Shown here: positions 20,129 through 29,399 of the stretch, piece after piece
How the letters are laid out: every line of letters begins with the position of its first letter
Numbering within the stretch: the stretch's first letter is position 1
Source: Ferrimicrobium acidiphilum DSM 19497
Lineage (GTDB): Bacteria; Actinomycetota; Acidimicrobiia; Acidimicrobiales; Acidimicrobiaceae
Reading direction: 5' to 3'
NCBI RefSeq assembly: GCF_000949255.1
Contig: NZ_JXUW01000006.1
Coordinates: forward strand, 62,001-126,000
Length of the DNA: 64,000 bases
Notes under the pieces: model-generated
What the model was told of the DNA's origin: nothing
Database searches by the model: none
What the model saw: only the letters and a program-made list of their open reading frames with translations
Position numbers and translations under genes: made by a program

Positions 20129-22504
20129 ATGGTTAGCGGTGTCGTTGCACGACTAGAGTGCGACGGCTTAGAGAGGAACATGACCATGGATGTTCGGAAC
20201 AGCGGTGAAGGAATAGGCGCATCTCGCTGGCGGGATGAGGATCAGGATCTCCTTCGTGGGGCTCGCCGCTATATAGACGATATGGTGCTTCCCAACATGG
20301 TCCACATGCGGGTGGTCCGCTCCCCAGTCGCCAGTGGCCAACTTGAGGCGATGGACTGGTCTGAGGTGCGGAGTGCCGCTGGAGTCATCCTCGCTGCTGA
20401 TGCAGCTAGTGATCCTGATCTGCGTGTGGTGGTACCCGCACCGCTGGTGCCAGATGCCGAGATCGTGCCCAAAGGCACGCCGACTCTGGCAGATAATCGG
20501 GTGCGTTTTGTGGGTGAGCCGATCGCGGTGATCGTCGCATCAACCCGGCGAGCCGCCGAGGATGCAGCCGATCTCGCTTATCCTACGATCACGGCAGACA
20601 CCGGTGTGTACACCCTCGACGATGCGCTGTCGATCCGAGCGCTGGTGCACGATGATCTCCGAGACAACGTGCTAGCTAGCTGGCGCTCTGAAGTGGGTGA
20701 TGTCGAGGCTGGGCTGCAGTCGGCTCATCGAGTGGTGGAGACGGAGCTGGCGCTCCCGCGGCTGGTGGCGGCGCCTATGGAGCCGAGGGGCTGTATCGCC
20801 TCTGTCGACTCGTCGAATGGGCGAGTCACGTTGTACGCATCGGCCCAGGATCCACACCGCCCCAAGCAACAACTGATCACATCTCTTGGACTCGATCCAG
20901 ACGATGTCAGGGTTGTGGTGCCAGCGGTAGGTGGAGCATTTGGCTCCAAAGGTGCGATCCCACCCGAGTACGTATTGGCGGTTCTGCTGGCGAGGCGTCT
21001 TGGACGTCCGGTGAAATGGATCGAGGACCGGTCGGAGAACTTCGTTGGCGCCTATCAGGGTAGAGGGATGCGTGCCCGAGTGAAGATGGGGTTCGACAGC
21101 GACGCTCACCTAACCGTACTGACCGCCCGGATCGAGGCTGACCTGGGCGCCTACCTCTATCAGAGTACGCCAGTTCCAGGAGTGACGGCGGCGACGTTGA
21201 TGGGTGGTGTCTACGACCTTTCTACTGCGCGCGTCGAGATGGTTGGGCTAGCGACCAATCGTGTGCCCACCGGCCCCTACCGTGGGGCAGGTCGGCCCGA
21301 GGCGGCCTACTTTGTCGAACGGACACTCGATGTTGCCGCTCACGCACTAGAGATCGATCCGGTTCTACTGCGAAGGCGTAACCTGATAGCCGAGGATAAG
21401 TTTCCTTACCGAACCGTCACTGGGCTCACCTACGACTCTGGCCAGTATGGTCGTGCACTTGAACAACTAGAGGCTCGGATGGAGACCCCGGTAGCCGAGG
21501 AGTCGGATACTCAAGGTGTCATACTCGGACGCGGTTTTGCTATGTATATCGAGCGCGCGGCACCGGGAGGATGGGAGAGCGCAGCGGCAACTCTCGATGA
21601 GGATGGGACGGTTATCCTGCGTTCAGGGTCGAGCGATCATGGACAAGGACATGCCACCAGCCTCGCCCAGATCGTGGTTAGCACCCTTGGAGTTCACTTT
21701 GATCGGGTCCGAGTCGATCAGGGCGACTCCGACTACGGAGATGGAGTCGGGACCTTTGGGTCACGCTCGATGGCTCTCGGAGGTGAGGCGGCCCGGCTCG
21801 CTTCCGAGGGGCTCGGCGAGAGGATCCGCGAGATCTGTTCGTCCCTGTTAGAGGCTGATGCTCACGATCTCTCGATCGAGGGCGATCGAGTCTTTGTTCG
21901 CGGCAGTGCGGACGTCGACATCTCCTTGACTGAGCTCACGCGACTAGCGCGAGAGCGAGGATTGCTGGCTGGCTCCGAGTGCCTCTCGGTGGCTACCCGC
22001 AGCAAGGTGGCTGGTCCAGTCTTTCCCTATGGGGCCTATGGCGCTGTGGTGAGCATCGACGTTGCGACTGGCGTCGTTCATGTTGTGAAGATAGTAGCGG
22101 TTGACGATGCAGGGACGCTGATCAACCCGCTCCTTACTGAGGGACAGGTGATGGGCTCCACCCTGCAGGGGGTCGCCTCTGCCCTCCTTGAGGCGGTCGT
22201 TCTCGATGAGGATGGTCAACCTCAGACCACCAGCCTGATGACATATCTCGTCCCAAGCGCGGCCGAGGCAGACTATGAACTAGACAGCAGCTTCCTCACG
22301 ACGCCGACTCCGTTGACCCCTCTTGGTGCAAAGGGGGTGGGTGAGAGCGGGACGATTGGGGCTCTCGCCGCGATCGCGAATGCGGTTGCGGATGCGCTCT
22401 CGCTAGTGAATGTGACAGAACCGCTGGATCCACCTTATAGTCCCGATCGCATTTGGATTACGATAGAACGTAGTCGAGATAAGACTGCTGGTGAGGATGA
22501 CTAA
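20129..22504 (+). CDS. Molybdopterin-dependent hydroxylase large subunit (xanthine dehydrogenase / CoxL-like family)
   Basis: A 791-residue protein with the whole aldehyde-oxidase/xanthine-dehydrogenase large-subunit architecture: N-terminal hammerhead domain (GARRYIDDMVLPNMVHMRVVRSPVA), VGGAFGSKG, PYRGAGRPEAAYFVER at the active-site loop, GSSDHGQGHATSLAQI, and the catalytic glutamate in GAKGVGESGTIGAL. The loop reads PYRGAGR rather than the AYXCSFR of true CO dehydrogenase, so this is a form-II type hydroxylase of an organic or N-heterocyclic substrate. The FAD (medium) and 2Fe-2S (small) subunits it would normally need are absent from the window. Two strong ribosome sites exist (before 20129 and before an in-frame ATG at 20180). 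The 3' end overlaps the LacI gene. Confidence 0.88.
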   Translation: MVSGVVARLECDGLERNMTMDVRNSGEGIGASRWRDEDQDLLRGARRYIDDMVLPNMVHMRVVRSPVASGQLEAMDWSEVRSAAGVILAADAASDPDLRVVVPAPLVPDAEIVPKGTPTLADNRVRFVGEPIAVIVASTRRAAEDAADLAYPTITADTGVYTLDDALSIRALVHDDLRDNVLASWRSEVGDVEAGLQSAHRVVETELALPRLVAAPMEPRGCIASVDSSNGRVTLYASAQDPHRPKQQLITSLGLDPDDVRVVVPAVGGAFGSKGAIPPEYVLAVLLARRLGRPVKWIEDRSENFVGAYQGRGMRARVKMGFDSDAHLTVLTARIEADLGAYLYQSTPVPGVTAATLMGGVYDLSTARVEMVGLATNRVPTGPYRGAGRPEAAYFVERTLDVAAHALEIDPVLLRRRNLIAEDKFPYRTVTGLTYDSGQYGRALEQLEARMETPVAEESDTQGVILGRGFAMYIERAAPGGWESAAATLDEDGTVILRSGSSDHGQGHATSLAQIVVSTLGVHFDRVRVDQGDSDYGDGVGTFGSRSMALGGEAARLASEGLGERIREICSSLLEADAHDLSIEGDRVFVRGSADVDISLTELTRLARERGLLAGSECLSVATRSKVAGPVFPYGAYGAVVSIDVATGVVHVVKIVAVDDAGTLINPLLTEGQVMGSTLQGVASALLEAVVLDEDGQPQTTSLMTYLVPSAAEADYELDSSFLTTPTPLTPLGAKGVGESGTIGALAAIANAVADALSLVNVTEPLDPPYSPDRIWITIERSRDKTAGEDD

Positions 22505-23546
22505 CACACAACGTGCGAAGCGAGCGACGATCCGTGATGTTGCTCGGGTAGCGGGGGTACACCCGAGCACGGTTTCGCGTGCGCTAGGCAGTGATCGCCA
22601 GGCCAGGGCTTTGGTGAATGCGGAGACCAGGGCCAGAATTCTCAAGATCGCCGAGGATCTCAACTTTCGCCCCGACATAGCTGCCAGAACCTTGAAGACT
22701 GGACAGTCGCACACCGTCGGTGTGTTGTTGCCGGACTTGACGAACCCGCTGTTCCCCCCGATTGTGCGCGGGCTCGAAGATCGTTTTGCCGAGGATGGTT
22801 TTGTCGTTCTCCTTGGCAACACCGACGATGATGCGAGTCGTGGTGAGTTGGTCTTAGAGGGTCTGTTATCGCGTGGTGTCGATGCACTGGTGGTAGCTAC
22901 GGCGCGCAGGAGCGGGTCTCAGTTTCTTGAACTCAGTCGACAGGGGTTGCCGATCGTGCTTATCAACCGCGTCTTTGACGATCAGCTCGTCCCCTCTGTG
23001 GCTACCGATGAGGTCGCTGGAATCCGGATGGCGGTGAGGCATGTGCACTCGCTTGGCCATCACAGGATCGCACACCTAGCTGGTCCACAGGATCTGTCTA
23101 CAGGGCGAAATCGCTATCGGGGTTACCTAGCAGAGATGGACAGCCTTGGCCTGGATGTAGAGGAGTCGATGGTATGTATTGCCAACCTCTACTCACCCGA
23201 AGAGGGGAGGCGATGCGCTGTTGAGTTGTTGGATGCTACCGGAGCTCGCCCGACGGCGATTGTCGCCGCCAACGACATGCTGGCGATCGGCTGCTACCAG
23301 GCACTCCATGCGCTCGGTCTGCGCTGCCCCGAGGATGTGGCGATCGTTGGCTTCAATGATGCCCCCTTCTCTGATCTCCTCTCCCCTCCGCTGACCTCGA
23401 TTAGATTCCCGCATTATCAGGTTGGTCAGCAAGCGGCCCAGCTTGTGCTGGAACGGATTGCTGACCCGACGGCGCCGATCAAGGTCATCTTCCTCCCACC
23501 GGAGCTCGTCGTTCGTGGTTCCACCTGCTCGCGGGTGCAGGGCTAG
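22497..23546 (+). CDS. LacI-family transcriptional regulator
   Basis: About 350 residues. N-terminal helix-turn-helix ATIRDVARVAGVHPSTVSRAL, a hinge RPDIAARTLKTGQSHTVGVLLPD, then a periplasmic-binding-protein-like effector domain (NPLFPPIVRGLEDR, LINRVFDD, VATDEVAGIRMAVRHVHSLGHHRIAHLAG, AIVAANDMLAIGCYQAL, VAIVGFNDAPFSDLLSPPLTSIRFP). The start is at ATG 22497 or GTG 22491, both inside the end of the preceding gene, so the two are co-transcribed. It probably binds the palindromes at 20093 and 24934 and is released by the substrate or an intermediate of the pathway encoded around it. That is inference from site type and position. Confidence 0.92.
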   Translation: MTNTQRAKRATIRDVARVAGVHPSTVSRALGSDRQARALVNAETRARILKIAEDLNFRPDIAARTLKTGQSHTVGVLLPDLTNPLFPPIVRGLEDRFAEDGFVVLLGNTDDDASRGELVLEGLLSRGVDALVVATARRSGSQFLELSRQGLPIVLINRVFDDQLVPSVATDEVAGIRMAVRHVHSLGHHRIAHLAGPQDLSTGRNRYRGYLAEMDSLGLDVEESMVCIANLYSPEEGRRCAVELLDATGARPTAIVAANDMLAIGCYQALHALGLRCPEDVAIVGFNDAPFSDLLSPPLTSIRFPHYQVGQQAAQLVLERIADPTAPIKVIFLPPELVVRGSTCSRVQG

Positions 23547-23575
23547 CCATCAAGGCTGCGGCGTCCGCCCGGTAG

Positions 23576-24637
23576 CTACGCGAGCTGGGCACGCATCCAG
23601 TCGGCTGTCAGATATCGATGCCGATATGAGAGATTGCTGCAGCCGTGATTGCCTTGCTCAAGCATGATGAGTTCGACCGGCCCGGAGACGCTGCGCCGGA
23701 GTTGGTAGGCTCCCTCTGTCGAGAAGAGACGATCTTGGGCGCCGAAGATGATCTGAAGCGGACAACGTATGGAGGAGGCCGCCTCCCTCAACGAGAAGGT
23801 CTCTGCGCATTCGCGAGCCTCTTTAATCGAAGCTGACTTCGTTCTCGCCATAAAAGCCCTCTTGGTGAGTTCGGGCAGGTGATCGAAGTCGTCACCGAGG
23901 TGGAAGGGACCAGAGAGTGCGGTGCAGGCGCGATAGCGTGGGTTGCCGCTAACCATCCTTGGTGCGTAGTAGCCACCGAGACTCACGCCCCAGACGCCGA
24001 CCCGACTGGCATCGAGGTCGGAGCGCGTATCGATGAATGCCAGAATTGCTGCACCCACACCCTCCCAGTCGCCACGGGCACCAAGCTGATATTCGGCCTC
24101 TCCTTGCCCTGGTCCGTCGATAGACAGGGTCGCAAGTCCGCGGTCAAGGAAGAGTTGTTCTGTACTCCGAAACTCCTCTTTGGTGGAGTCGAGGCCCGGG
24201 ATCAGTACCACCACCGCTGGAACCTGTGTGCTCGATCGAGGTCGGCGTAGGATACCAGCGAGGGAGGTGTTCTCGAAAGCGATTGCCACCCGCTCTCCTG
24301 CTGGTTGCAGATAAGGAAGCGCCTTGTCAAGGCACTCGACTGCCAGGCTATGCGCTGTGCGCATCTCATCTGGGTAGTCGACAAAGAGGAACTTGGCGAA
24401 GTGATAGTAGACAGCCGCCTGGGCCAGGTGGGCACCGGCCGACAGGTGTTCACCGCTTGCTAGTGCCTCCTCTCCCAGCAGACGGTGTTCGTTCCCAGCC
24501 TTGGACCAGGTCTTGCACCAGTCACTCCAGCGTTCGATCGAGGAGGTCAATCGGTTGAAATCGGCGATGTCAACTCCGTTGGTCACAAAACGTGGACCCC
24601 AATTTTCGATAGCACTGAGAACAAGGGCATCTGGCAT
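23576..24637 (-). CDS. Alpha/beta hydrolase, 2,6-dihydroxypseudooxynicotine hydrolase-like
   Basis: Carbon-carbon or ester hydrolase with an N-terminal helical cap (NWGPRFVTNGVD onward) and a C-terminal alpha/beta-hydrolase domain. Counting from the upstream ATG at 24700, the triad is visible as Ser240 in GVWGVSLGGYY, Asp323 in FGAQDRLFS and His352 in QGNHGCSN; the oxyanion stretch is VVLIPGLDSTKEEF. Order and length (about 350-374) resemble the nicotine-pathway C-C hydrolase and FrsA-like enzymes. The in-frame ATG at 24637 is preferred because family members begin about 10 residues before NWGPRF; neither start has a strong ribosome site. It is divergent from the transporter operon and shares its intergenic LacI-type operator. 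Confidence 0.85.
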   Translation of the reverse strand: MPDALVLSAIENWGPRFVTNGVDIADFNRLTSSIERWSDWCKTWSKAGNEHRLLGEEALASGEHLSAGAHLAQAAVYYHFAKFLFVDYPDEMRTAHSLAVECLDKALPYLQPAGERVAIAFENTSLAGILRRPRSSTQVPAVVVLIPGLDSTKEEFRSTEQLFLDRGLATLSIDGPGQGEAEYQLGARGDWEGVGAAILAFIDTRSDLDASRVGVWGVSLGGYYAPRMVSGNPRYRACTALSGPFHLGDDFDHLPELTKRAFMARTKSASIKEARECAETFSLREAASSIRCPLQIIFGAQDRLFSTEGAYQLRRSVSGPVELIMLEQGNHGCSNLSYRHRYLTADWMRAQLA

Positions 24638-24933
24638 AGGGCTAGTATTGCACTCGTTTGCGGAAGCTGTCAACTGATCTAATCGGTCGTGGAATCGCAT
24701 TCGGGCGAGTTACGTCTTTGATTTCGCGCCCAGGTCCGTGCTCTCTAGTCAGCTGGAGTTCTGATCGTGGCTTTATAAATAGCTGATGAACTGGATATAT
24801 GGGTAGCGTTGGTGGAGATGGTACAGCTAAGACCGGCTGTGTGTTACGCTTGACGGCCCGGTCAACAATAGAGTTGCTGAGATAAAAATAAGTTTCGTCA
24901 GCAGCCAATGTAGAGAAATTTTCTGAGTTTTCT

Positions 24934-24947
24934 TGCAATCGGTTGCA
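24934..24947. promoter_or_regulatory. Predicted LacI-family operator between divergent units
   Basis: TGCAATCGGTTGCA matches the LacI/GalR consensus TGCAANCGNTTGCA with no mismatch. It lies 85 bases before the start at 25032 (plus) and 234-297 bases before the hydrolase starts (minus), so it could control both directions. Confidence 0.7.
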
Positions 24948-25031
24948 TTTGGTGTTAACTTCATGTTACGTCAGGCGCGTAGCACTCGACGGATAGATGA
25001 TCCATCAGATGAGGGTTAGGACGGTGGAGTA

Positions 25032-25961
25032 GTGGAACTAGATACATCGAGCGCAATCGGTTGGATAGGCGCGGGCCGAATGGGTAGTGAGATGATCGGA
25101 CGTCTGCTCGACGCCGGTTATCAGGTGTCGGTCTATAACAGAACGCGATCAAAAGCGGATGCACTCGTGCAACGAGGAGCCAAGGTCGTCGAGTCGGTGG
25201 CTGATTTAATCGGATGCGATGCAGTCTTTGTTACCGTTAGCTCCTCTGAGGACTTCATCGAGGTGATGCTTGGAGACGAGGGTCTGCTATCGCGAACATC
25301 GGTGCCTGCTGTGATTGTGGACAGCTCAACCGTGGCGGTGGAGGCATCCGAGCGCGTACGCGAGGCGATCGCTGCGCGAGGATCGATGCTGCTCGCATCA
25401 CCTGTGAGTGGCAACCCTCAGGTTGCAGCGGCGGGGAAGCTAACGATGGCAGTCTCAGGCCCACAGGAGGCCTATGAGGCGGTCGCTCCATTGCTCGACG
25501 CGATTGGAAATGGGAGCACCTACGTCGGTGAGGGCGACCTGGCGCGCTTGGTGAAGCTGTGCCACAACCTCTTCCTTGGAGTGGTGATGCAGTCAGTGTC
25601 GGAGATCACGGTGCTGGCTGAACGTGGCGGTGTCGATCGTGCGACCTTCCTTTCTTATCTCAACAAGAGCGTGATGGGGTCGATGTTCACCGGCTATAAG
25701 GCACCGGCGGTGGTGAACCTGGACTTTGAGCCCACCTTTACCTCGAAACTGCTTCGTAAGGACTTTGACCTTGGACTCGCTGCTGCACGTGCGCTAGAGG
25801 TGCCGATGCCGGTAGCAGGGCTGGTGTATCAGATCGTGCAGCAGCTGGTTGGAGAGGGTTACGGCGACGATGACTTTGCGACGTTGATCAAGCTGGTGGC
25901 ACAGGGTGCGAACCTGGAGCTGGCGAGCGAGAACGCTCTTGTGGATGACGGATTGTCGTAG
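25032..25961 (+). CDS. NAD(P)-dependent beta-hydroxyacid dehydrogenase (3-hydroxyisobutyrate dehydrogenase family)
   Basis: A 309-residue enzyme starting at GTG with GGTGGAG upstream. The Rossmann motif IGWIGAGRMGSEMIGRLLDAGY is followed by VYNRTRSKADAL, the substrate-site segment SSTVAVEASERVREAI with PVSGNPQVAAAGKLTMAVSG, and the catalytic lysine region ARLVKLCHNLFLGVVMQ. It oxidises a short beta-hydroxy acid to the semialdehyde or keto acid. As first gene of the LacI-type-controlled run, it fits a catabolic step feeding the aldehyde dehydrogenase at the end of the same run. The substrate cannot be deduced. Confidence 0.9.
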   Translation: MELDTSSAIGWIGAGRMGSEMIGRLLDAGYQVSVYNRTRSKADALVQRGAKVVESVADLIGCDAVFVTVSSSEDFIEVMLGDEGLLSRTSVPAVIVDSSTVAVEASERVREAIAARGSMLLASPVSGNPQVAAAGKLTMAVSGPQEAYEAVAPLLDAIGNGSTYVGEGDLARLVKLCHNLFLGVVMQSVSEITVLAERGGVDRATFLSYLNKSVMGSMFTGYKAPAVVNLDFEPTFTSKLLRKDFDLGLAAARALEVPMPVAGLVYQIVQQLVGEGYGDDDFATLIKLVAQGANLELASENALVDDGLS

Positions 25962-26045
25962 AAAGTTCTTCTAGTACTGAATTGGTGCTAGGGGTTGGAG
26001 ATCTTGGCGGAGGGCCGCCGAGTAAAAGAGAGACAGGGGGCAAAT

Positions 26046-27332
26046 ATGCAATCGGTAGGAAGGATCATCGGTCAACAGGGGCGGCGGGGACGCAAGAGGA
26101 TCCTTCGCGGAGGATTGACGCTGGCGGCAGCGAGCCTTGCTTTGGCAGCGTGCGGTAGCTCATCAACGAGCAGCACCTCGTCGAGCAGCTCGTCGTCCAA
26201 GGGACCAATCGTCGTCGGGACGTCGCTATCGCTTACGGGAGACTTTGCCTCCAACGGCATCGCCTTCCAACGGGGGTATAACGCATGGGTTAGCTATGTA
26301 AATTCGCATGGTGGTCTACTCGGCCATAAGGTCTCGTTGAAGATTTTGAACGACACCTCGAGTCCGAGCCAGGTGGCTACGAACTATCAGGATCTGATCA
26401 CCACCGATCACGTGCCGTTGATCGTGGGACCATTCTCCTCATTGCTGACCGTGCCTGCGGCCAAGATCGCCAGCCGCTATGGCTATGCGATGGTTGAGGG
26501 GGCCGGTGGAGCTCCATCGGTGTTCTCCTATGGGTTGAAGAACGTCTTTGACGTCAGCTACCCGATCAAGATCGCAGTGGTGCCAACCGCCAAATGGATC
26601 GCCTCGCTTCCAAAGAGTGAGCGACCAACGACTGCTGCCTATGTGACCAGTAACAACATCTTCGCTCAACCACAGATCGCGCCGGCACAGGCGGTGCTGC
26701 AGAAGGCTGGAGTTCGGACCGTCTATAACCAGGTATTCCAGAGTGAGACCACCGACTTCACCCCGTTGGCAGATGCGATCGTGGCGAGCCACGCTCAGGT
26801 GGTGGTGCTCTCGAGCACCTCGGTCTCTAAGATCATCGATTTCGTCAAGGTCTTCACCGCTAATCACTTCTACCCGAAGGTGCTGATCGGCACCAATGGT
26901 GTCGGTGAGCCTACATTCGTCAATGCGGTCGGCAAGAGCGCGGCCAACGGGATTATTGAGCCCAACGGTTGGTATCCAGGGTACAAGAATGCGTTGAGCG
27001 CGGCCTTTATCAAGGAGTATCTGAAGCTCTACGGCGGATCGGCCGGCTCTATCACCGCCAGCAGCGCCGAGGCCTTTGGAACCGGTGAGGTGCTAGCGCA
27101 GGCCGTCCAGGCTACCCACAGCTTCAACCAAGCGAAGATCTTGAAGTATCTCCACTCCGGTGCAGTCTTCCAGACCGACCAGGGTCCGGTGAAGTTCAAC
27201 TCCAAGGGTGAGAACGTCGACGGGATCGTTCAGACCTTCCAGTGGCAGAACGGTGGGACCAAGTTGGTTCAGATTCTTCCGAAGAGTTCGCAGTCGGTGG
27301 CTCCTCTGTTCCCCAGGCCAGCCGCTGGCTGA
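26046..27332 (+). CDS. ABC importer substrate-binding lipoprotein (LivK/amide type)
   Basis: Starts at ATG 26046 (GGGGG site), giving 428 residues. The lipoprotein signal reads LTLAAASLALAACGSSS, with the lipobox cysteine near residue 35, followed by a serine/threonine-rich tether. The mature part shows the type-I periplasmic-binding pattern of the branched-chain amino-acid/amide family: VVGTSLSLTGDFASNGIAFQRGYNAWVSYVN, LIVGPFSSLLTVPAAKIASRYGYAMVEG, QTDQGPVKFNSKGENVDGIVQTFQWQNG. It defines what the pathway takes up. An upstream in-frame start at 25995 would add 17 unlikely residues. Confidence 0.93.
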   Translation: MQSVGRIIGQQGRRGRKRILRGGLTLAAASLALAACGSSSTSSTSSSSSSSKGPIVVGTSLSLTGDFASNGIAFQRGYNAWVSYVNSHGGLLGHKVSLKILNDTSSPSQVATNYQDLITTDHVPLIVGPFSSLLTVPAAKIASRYGYAMVEGAGGAPSVFSYGLKNVFDVSYPIKIAVVPTAKWIASLPKSERPTTAAYVTSNNIFAQPQIAPAQAVLQKAGVRTVYNQVFQSETTDFTPLADAIVASHAQVVVLSSTSVSKIIDFVKVFTANHFYPKVLIGTNGVGEPTFVNAVGKSAANGIIEPNGWYPGYKNALSAAFIKEYLKLYGGSAGSITASSAEAFGTGEVLAQAVQATHSFNQAKILKYLHSGAVFQTDQGPVKFNSKGENVDGIVQTFQWQNGGTKLVQILPKSSQSVAPLFPRPAAG

Positions 27333-27432
27333 GAGAGAAGATGTGGCGGTGCTGTAATTGGCAATGCACCGCTCCACGGCACCGCCGCAACTTCAAACTC
27401 AACGCAACCAATACATTGAAGGAGAGAGAACG

Positions 27433-28311
27433 TTGAACTTATTGCTGATTGGTCTCATAGACGGAGTTCTGACGGGAGCTGTCTATGCCCTGATGGCTGC
27501 TGGCCTAACCCTGATATTTGGGGTGTTGGACATGATCAACATCGCTCAGGGGATCTTTGTGATCTTAGGCTCTTACCTGAGTCTGATCCTAGAACAGCAC
27601 GCAGGTATAGGGCTCTTTCCGGGCCTTATCATCACGATTCCTGCGATGTTTGGACTCGGACTCTTTGTTGAGTGGGCCTTCATCCGCCGGATTGGCGCTG
27701 AGAATCGAGTGACGATGTCGATCCTCATCACCTATGCAGTGATGATCATCGTCGAGGGTGTACTGCTGCTTACCTATGGCAGCAACTATCAGAGCCTGTC
27801 TGCGTCCTACGTGACTACCTCATTTCAGATCGCTGGTCACTACATCCCAGAGATCTATGTCTACGGTTTCATTCTCTCGGTCGCCGCGGTGGTGGTGCTC
27901 TACGCGATCCTCTATCGGACCCGGCTTGGAACCAGCCTTCGAGCCTCGATGGATAACGCCATGGCAGCCAGCCTGGTTGGCGTGAACGTCAAGAAGGTCT
28001 CCACCCTAGCCTTTGGCATCGGCGTCGCCGTGACCGCGATCGGTGGAATGCTCTTTGGTGCGATCCAACCCTTCACTCCAAACACAGGCTATGACCTGAT
28101 CTCGCGGCTGTTGTCGATCGTGGTACTCGGTGGTCTAGGTAGCGTTGGAGGCGCCCTAGGTGGTGCGATGGTGATGTTGATCATCGAGGATGTGGTCTCA
28201 ACGGTCTGGTCCCCGACCTGGGCTCCACTGCTGTACTTCGCCGTGCTTATCGTGGTCCTTCTCGTGAAGCCAACCGGTATATTCGGACGTCAGGCGGTGC
28301 GTTCACAATGA
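27433..28311 (+). CDS. ABC importer permease, LivH type
   Basis: Polytopic inner-membrane permease of about 292 residues. I place the start at TTG 27433 because GGAGAGAGAA lies just before it and the protein then begins directly with the first hydrophobic helix (LLLIGLIDGVLTGAVYALMAAGLTLIFGVLDMINIAQG). The LivH hallmark GxxxxLIFGVxxxxNxAxG and the conserved end LGGLGSVGGALGGAMVM are visible. It forms the channel with the LivM-type subunit, whose start overlaps its stop (ATGA). Confidence 0.93.
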   Translation: MNLLLIGLIDGVLTGAVYALMAAGLTLIFGVLDMINIAQGIFVILGSYLSLILEQHAGIGLFPGLIITIPAMFGLGLFVEWAFIRRIGAENRVTMSILITYAVMIIVEGVLLLTYGSNYQSLSASYVTTSFQIAGHYIPEIYVYGFILSVAAVVVLYAILYRTRLGTSLRASMDNAMAASLVGVNVKKVSTLAFGIGVAVTAIGGMLFGAIQPFTPNTGYDLISRLLSIVVLGGLGSVGGALGGAMVMLIIEDVVSTVWSPTWAPLLYFAVLIVVLLVKPTGIFGRQAVRSQ

Positions 28312-29399
28312 CCAGCCCTTTAACCCGGGTCAAGCGCCCAACTGGATCTGTGGGCCAAGTGGGCACTGAGGGTGGCTCGGCAGCTAAGGTGCCAGGGTTG
28401 CTGGCGCATCGCTCATGGTGGTGGGGAGTTGCGCTTGTAATCCTCATCTTCCTTCCCTTGGTGATCACCGGAGCTACCTTCACTACCATCGCTGTGTACT
28501 GCCTGATGTACATGGGAATCGCCACCGCCTGGAACTCATTCAGCGGCTTCTCCGGCTACGTGTCGCTAGGCCACGCTGTGTTCTTTGGCGTTGGTGCCTA
28601 TACGATGGCGCTTCTATCGACCCACTGGAATATGAGTGGTGGGCTGTCTATGTTCGCGCTGTTGCCGCTCGCGGGTATCGTTGCAGCGATCATCGCCATT
28701 CCATATGGGTATATCGCCCTGCGAACACGCCGCCACACCTTCGTGGTGATCACTATCGCCTTCTTCTTCATAGCCCAGTTACTGGCGTTCAATCTCAGCT
28801 TTACTGGTGGATCTGCGGGCGTAGTCCTGCCGAACGGTCAGTTCAGCGCTAGCGACTACAACAACCCGTTCTACTACGCCTGTCTCATCGTCTTGGTGTT
28901 GACGGTAGCCGCCGTCATCGGGATCCGGCGTTCTCGTTTTGGCTTGCAGCTATTTGCGATTCGAGATGATGAGGATCGGGCACGAAGCCTTGGGGTGAAG
29001 GTGGGCCGAGTCAAGATCACCTCGTTCATGATCTCTGCGATCCCGGTGGCGATGATGGGTGCCATCTGGGCCTTCTTTATCGGCCAGATCTACCCGCAGT
29101 TCGCCTTCAATGCGGCATTGGACGTAACGATTGCGCTGATGGCGTTTCTTGGCGGATTCGGCACCATCGTGGGCCCGCTGTTGGGGGCTCTGGTGTTGGA
29201 GGCTCTGCAGCGCTATCTAAACCTTTACCTGGCGAATGCAGATCTCTATCTCGTGATCTACGGTCTGCTCTTCCTGGGGGTTATCTCCTTCCTTCCTGAG
29301 GGCATTCTCCCCTCGATCGGAAAGCGGTTGCGACTACGTCGTTTGAGGCGTGAAGAGGCAGAGGTGACGCCGGCGACTTCTGGGGAGGTGGCCCCGTGA
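28308..29399 (+). CDS. ABC importer permease, LivM type
   Basis: A 363-residue permease. A polar N-terminal tail of about 40 residues precedes the membrane segments (WWGVALVILIFLPLVITGATF). Family motifs are GFSGYVSLGHAVFFGVGAYTMALL, AIRDDEDRARSLGVKVGRVKITSFMISA (the cytoplasmic EAA-like coupling region) and GGFGTIVGPLLGALVLEAL. A basic C-terminal tail (GKRLRLRRLRREEAE) ends the chain. It overlaps both neighbours by 4 nt, consistent with tight stoichiometric coupling of the importer genes. Confidence 0.93.
   Translation: MTSPLTRVKRPTGSVGQVGTEGGSAAKVPGLLAHRSWWWGVALVILIFLPLVITGATFTTIAVYCLMYMGIATAWNSFSGFSGYVSLGHAVFFGVGAYTMALLSTHWNMSGGLSMFALLPLAGIVAAIIAIPYGYIALRTRRHTFVVITIAFFFIAQLLAFNLSFTGGSAGVVLPNGQFSASDYNNPFYYACLIVLVLTVAAVIGIRRSRFGLQLFAIRDDEDRARSLGVKVGRVKITSFMISAIPVAMMGAIWAFFIGQIYPQFAFNAALDVTIALMAFLGGFGTIVGPLLGALVLEALQRYLNLYLANADLYLVIYGLLFLGVISFLPEGILPSIGKRLRLRRLRREEAEVTPATSGEVAP

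Noticed and set aside
20129-22504. Annotation as carbon monoxide dehydrogenase large subunit
   Set aside because: The active-site loop is PYRGAGR, not the AYXCSFR of true CO dehydrogenase, and the M and S subunits are missing.
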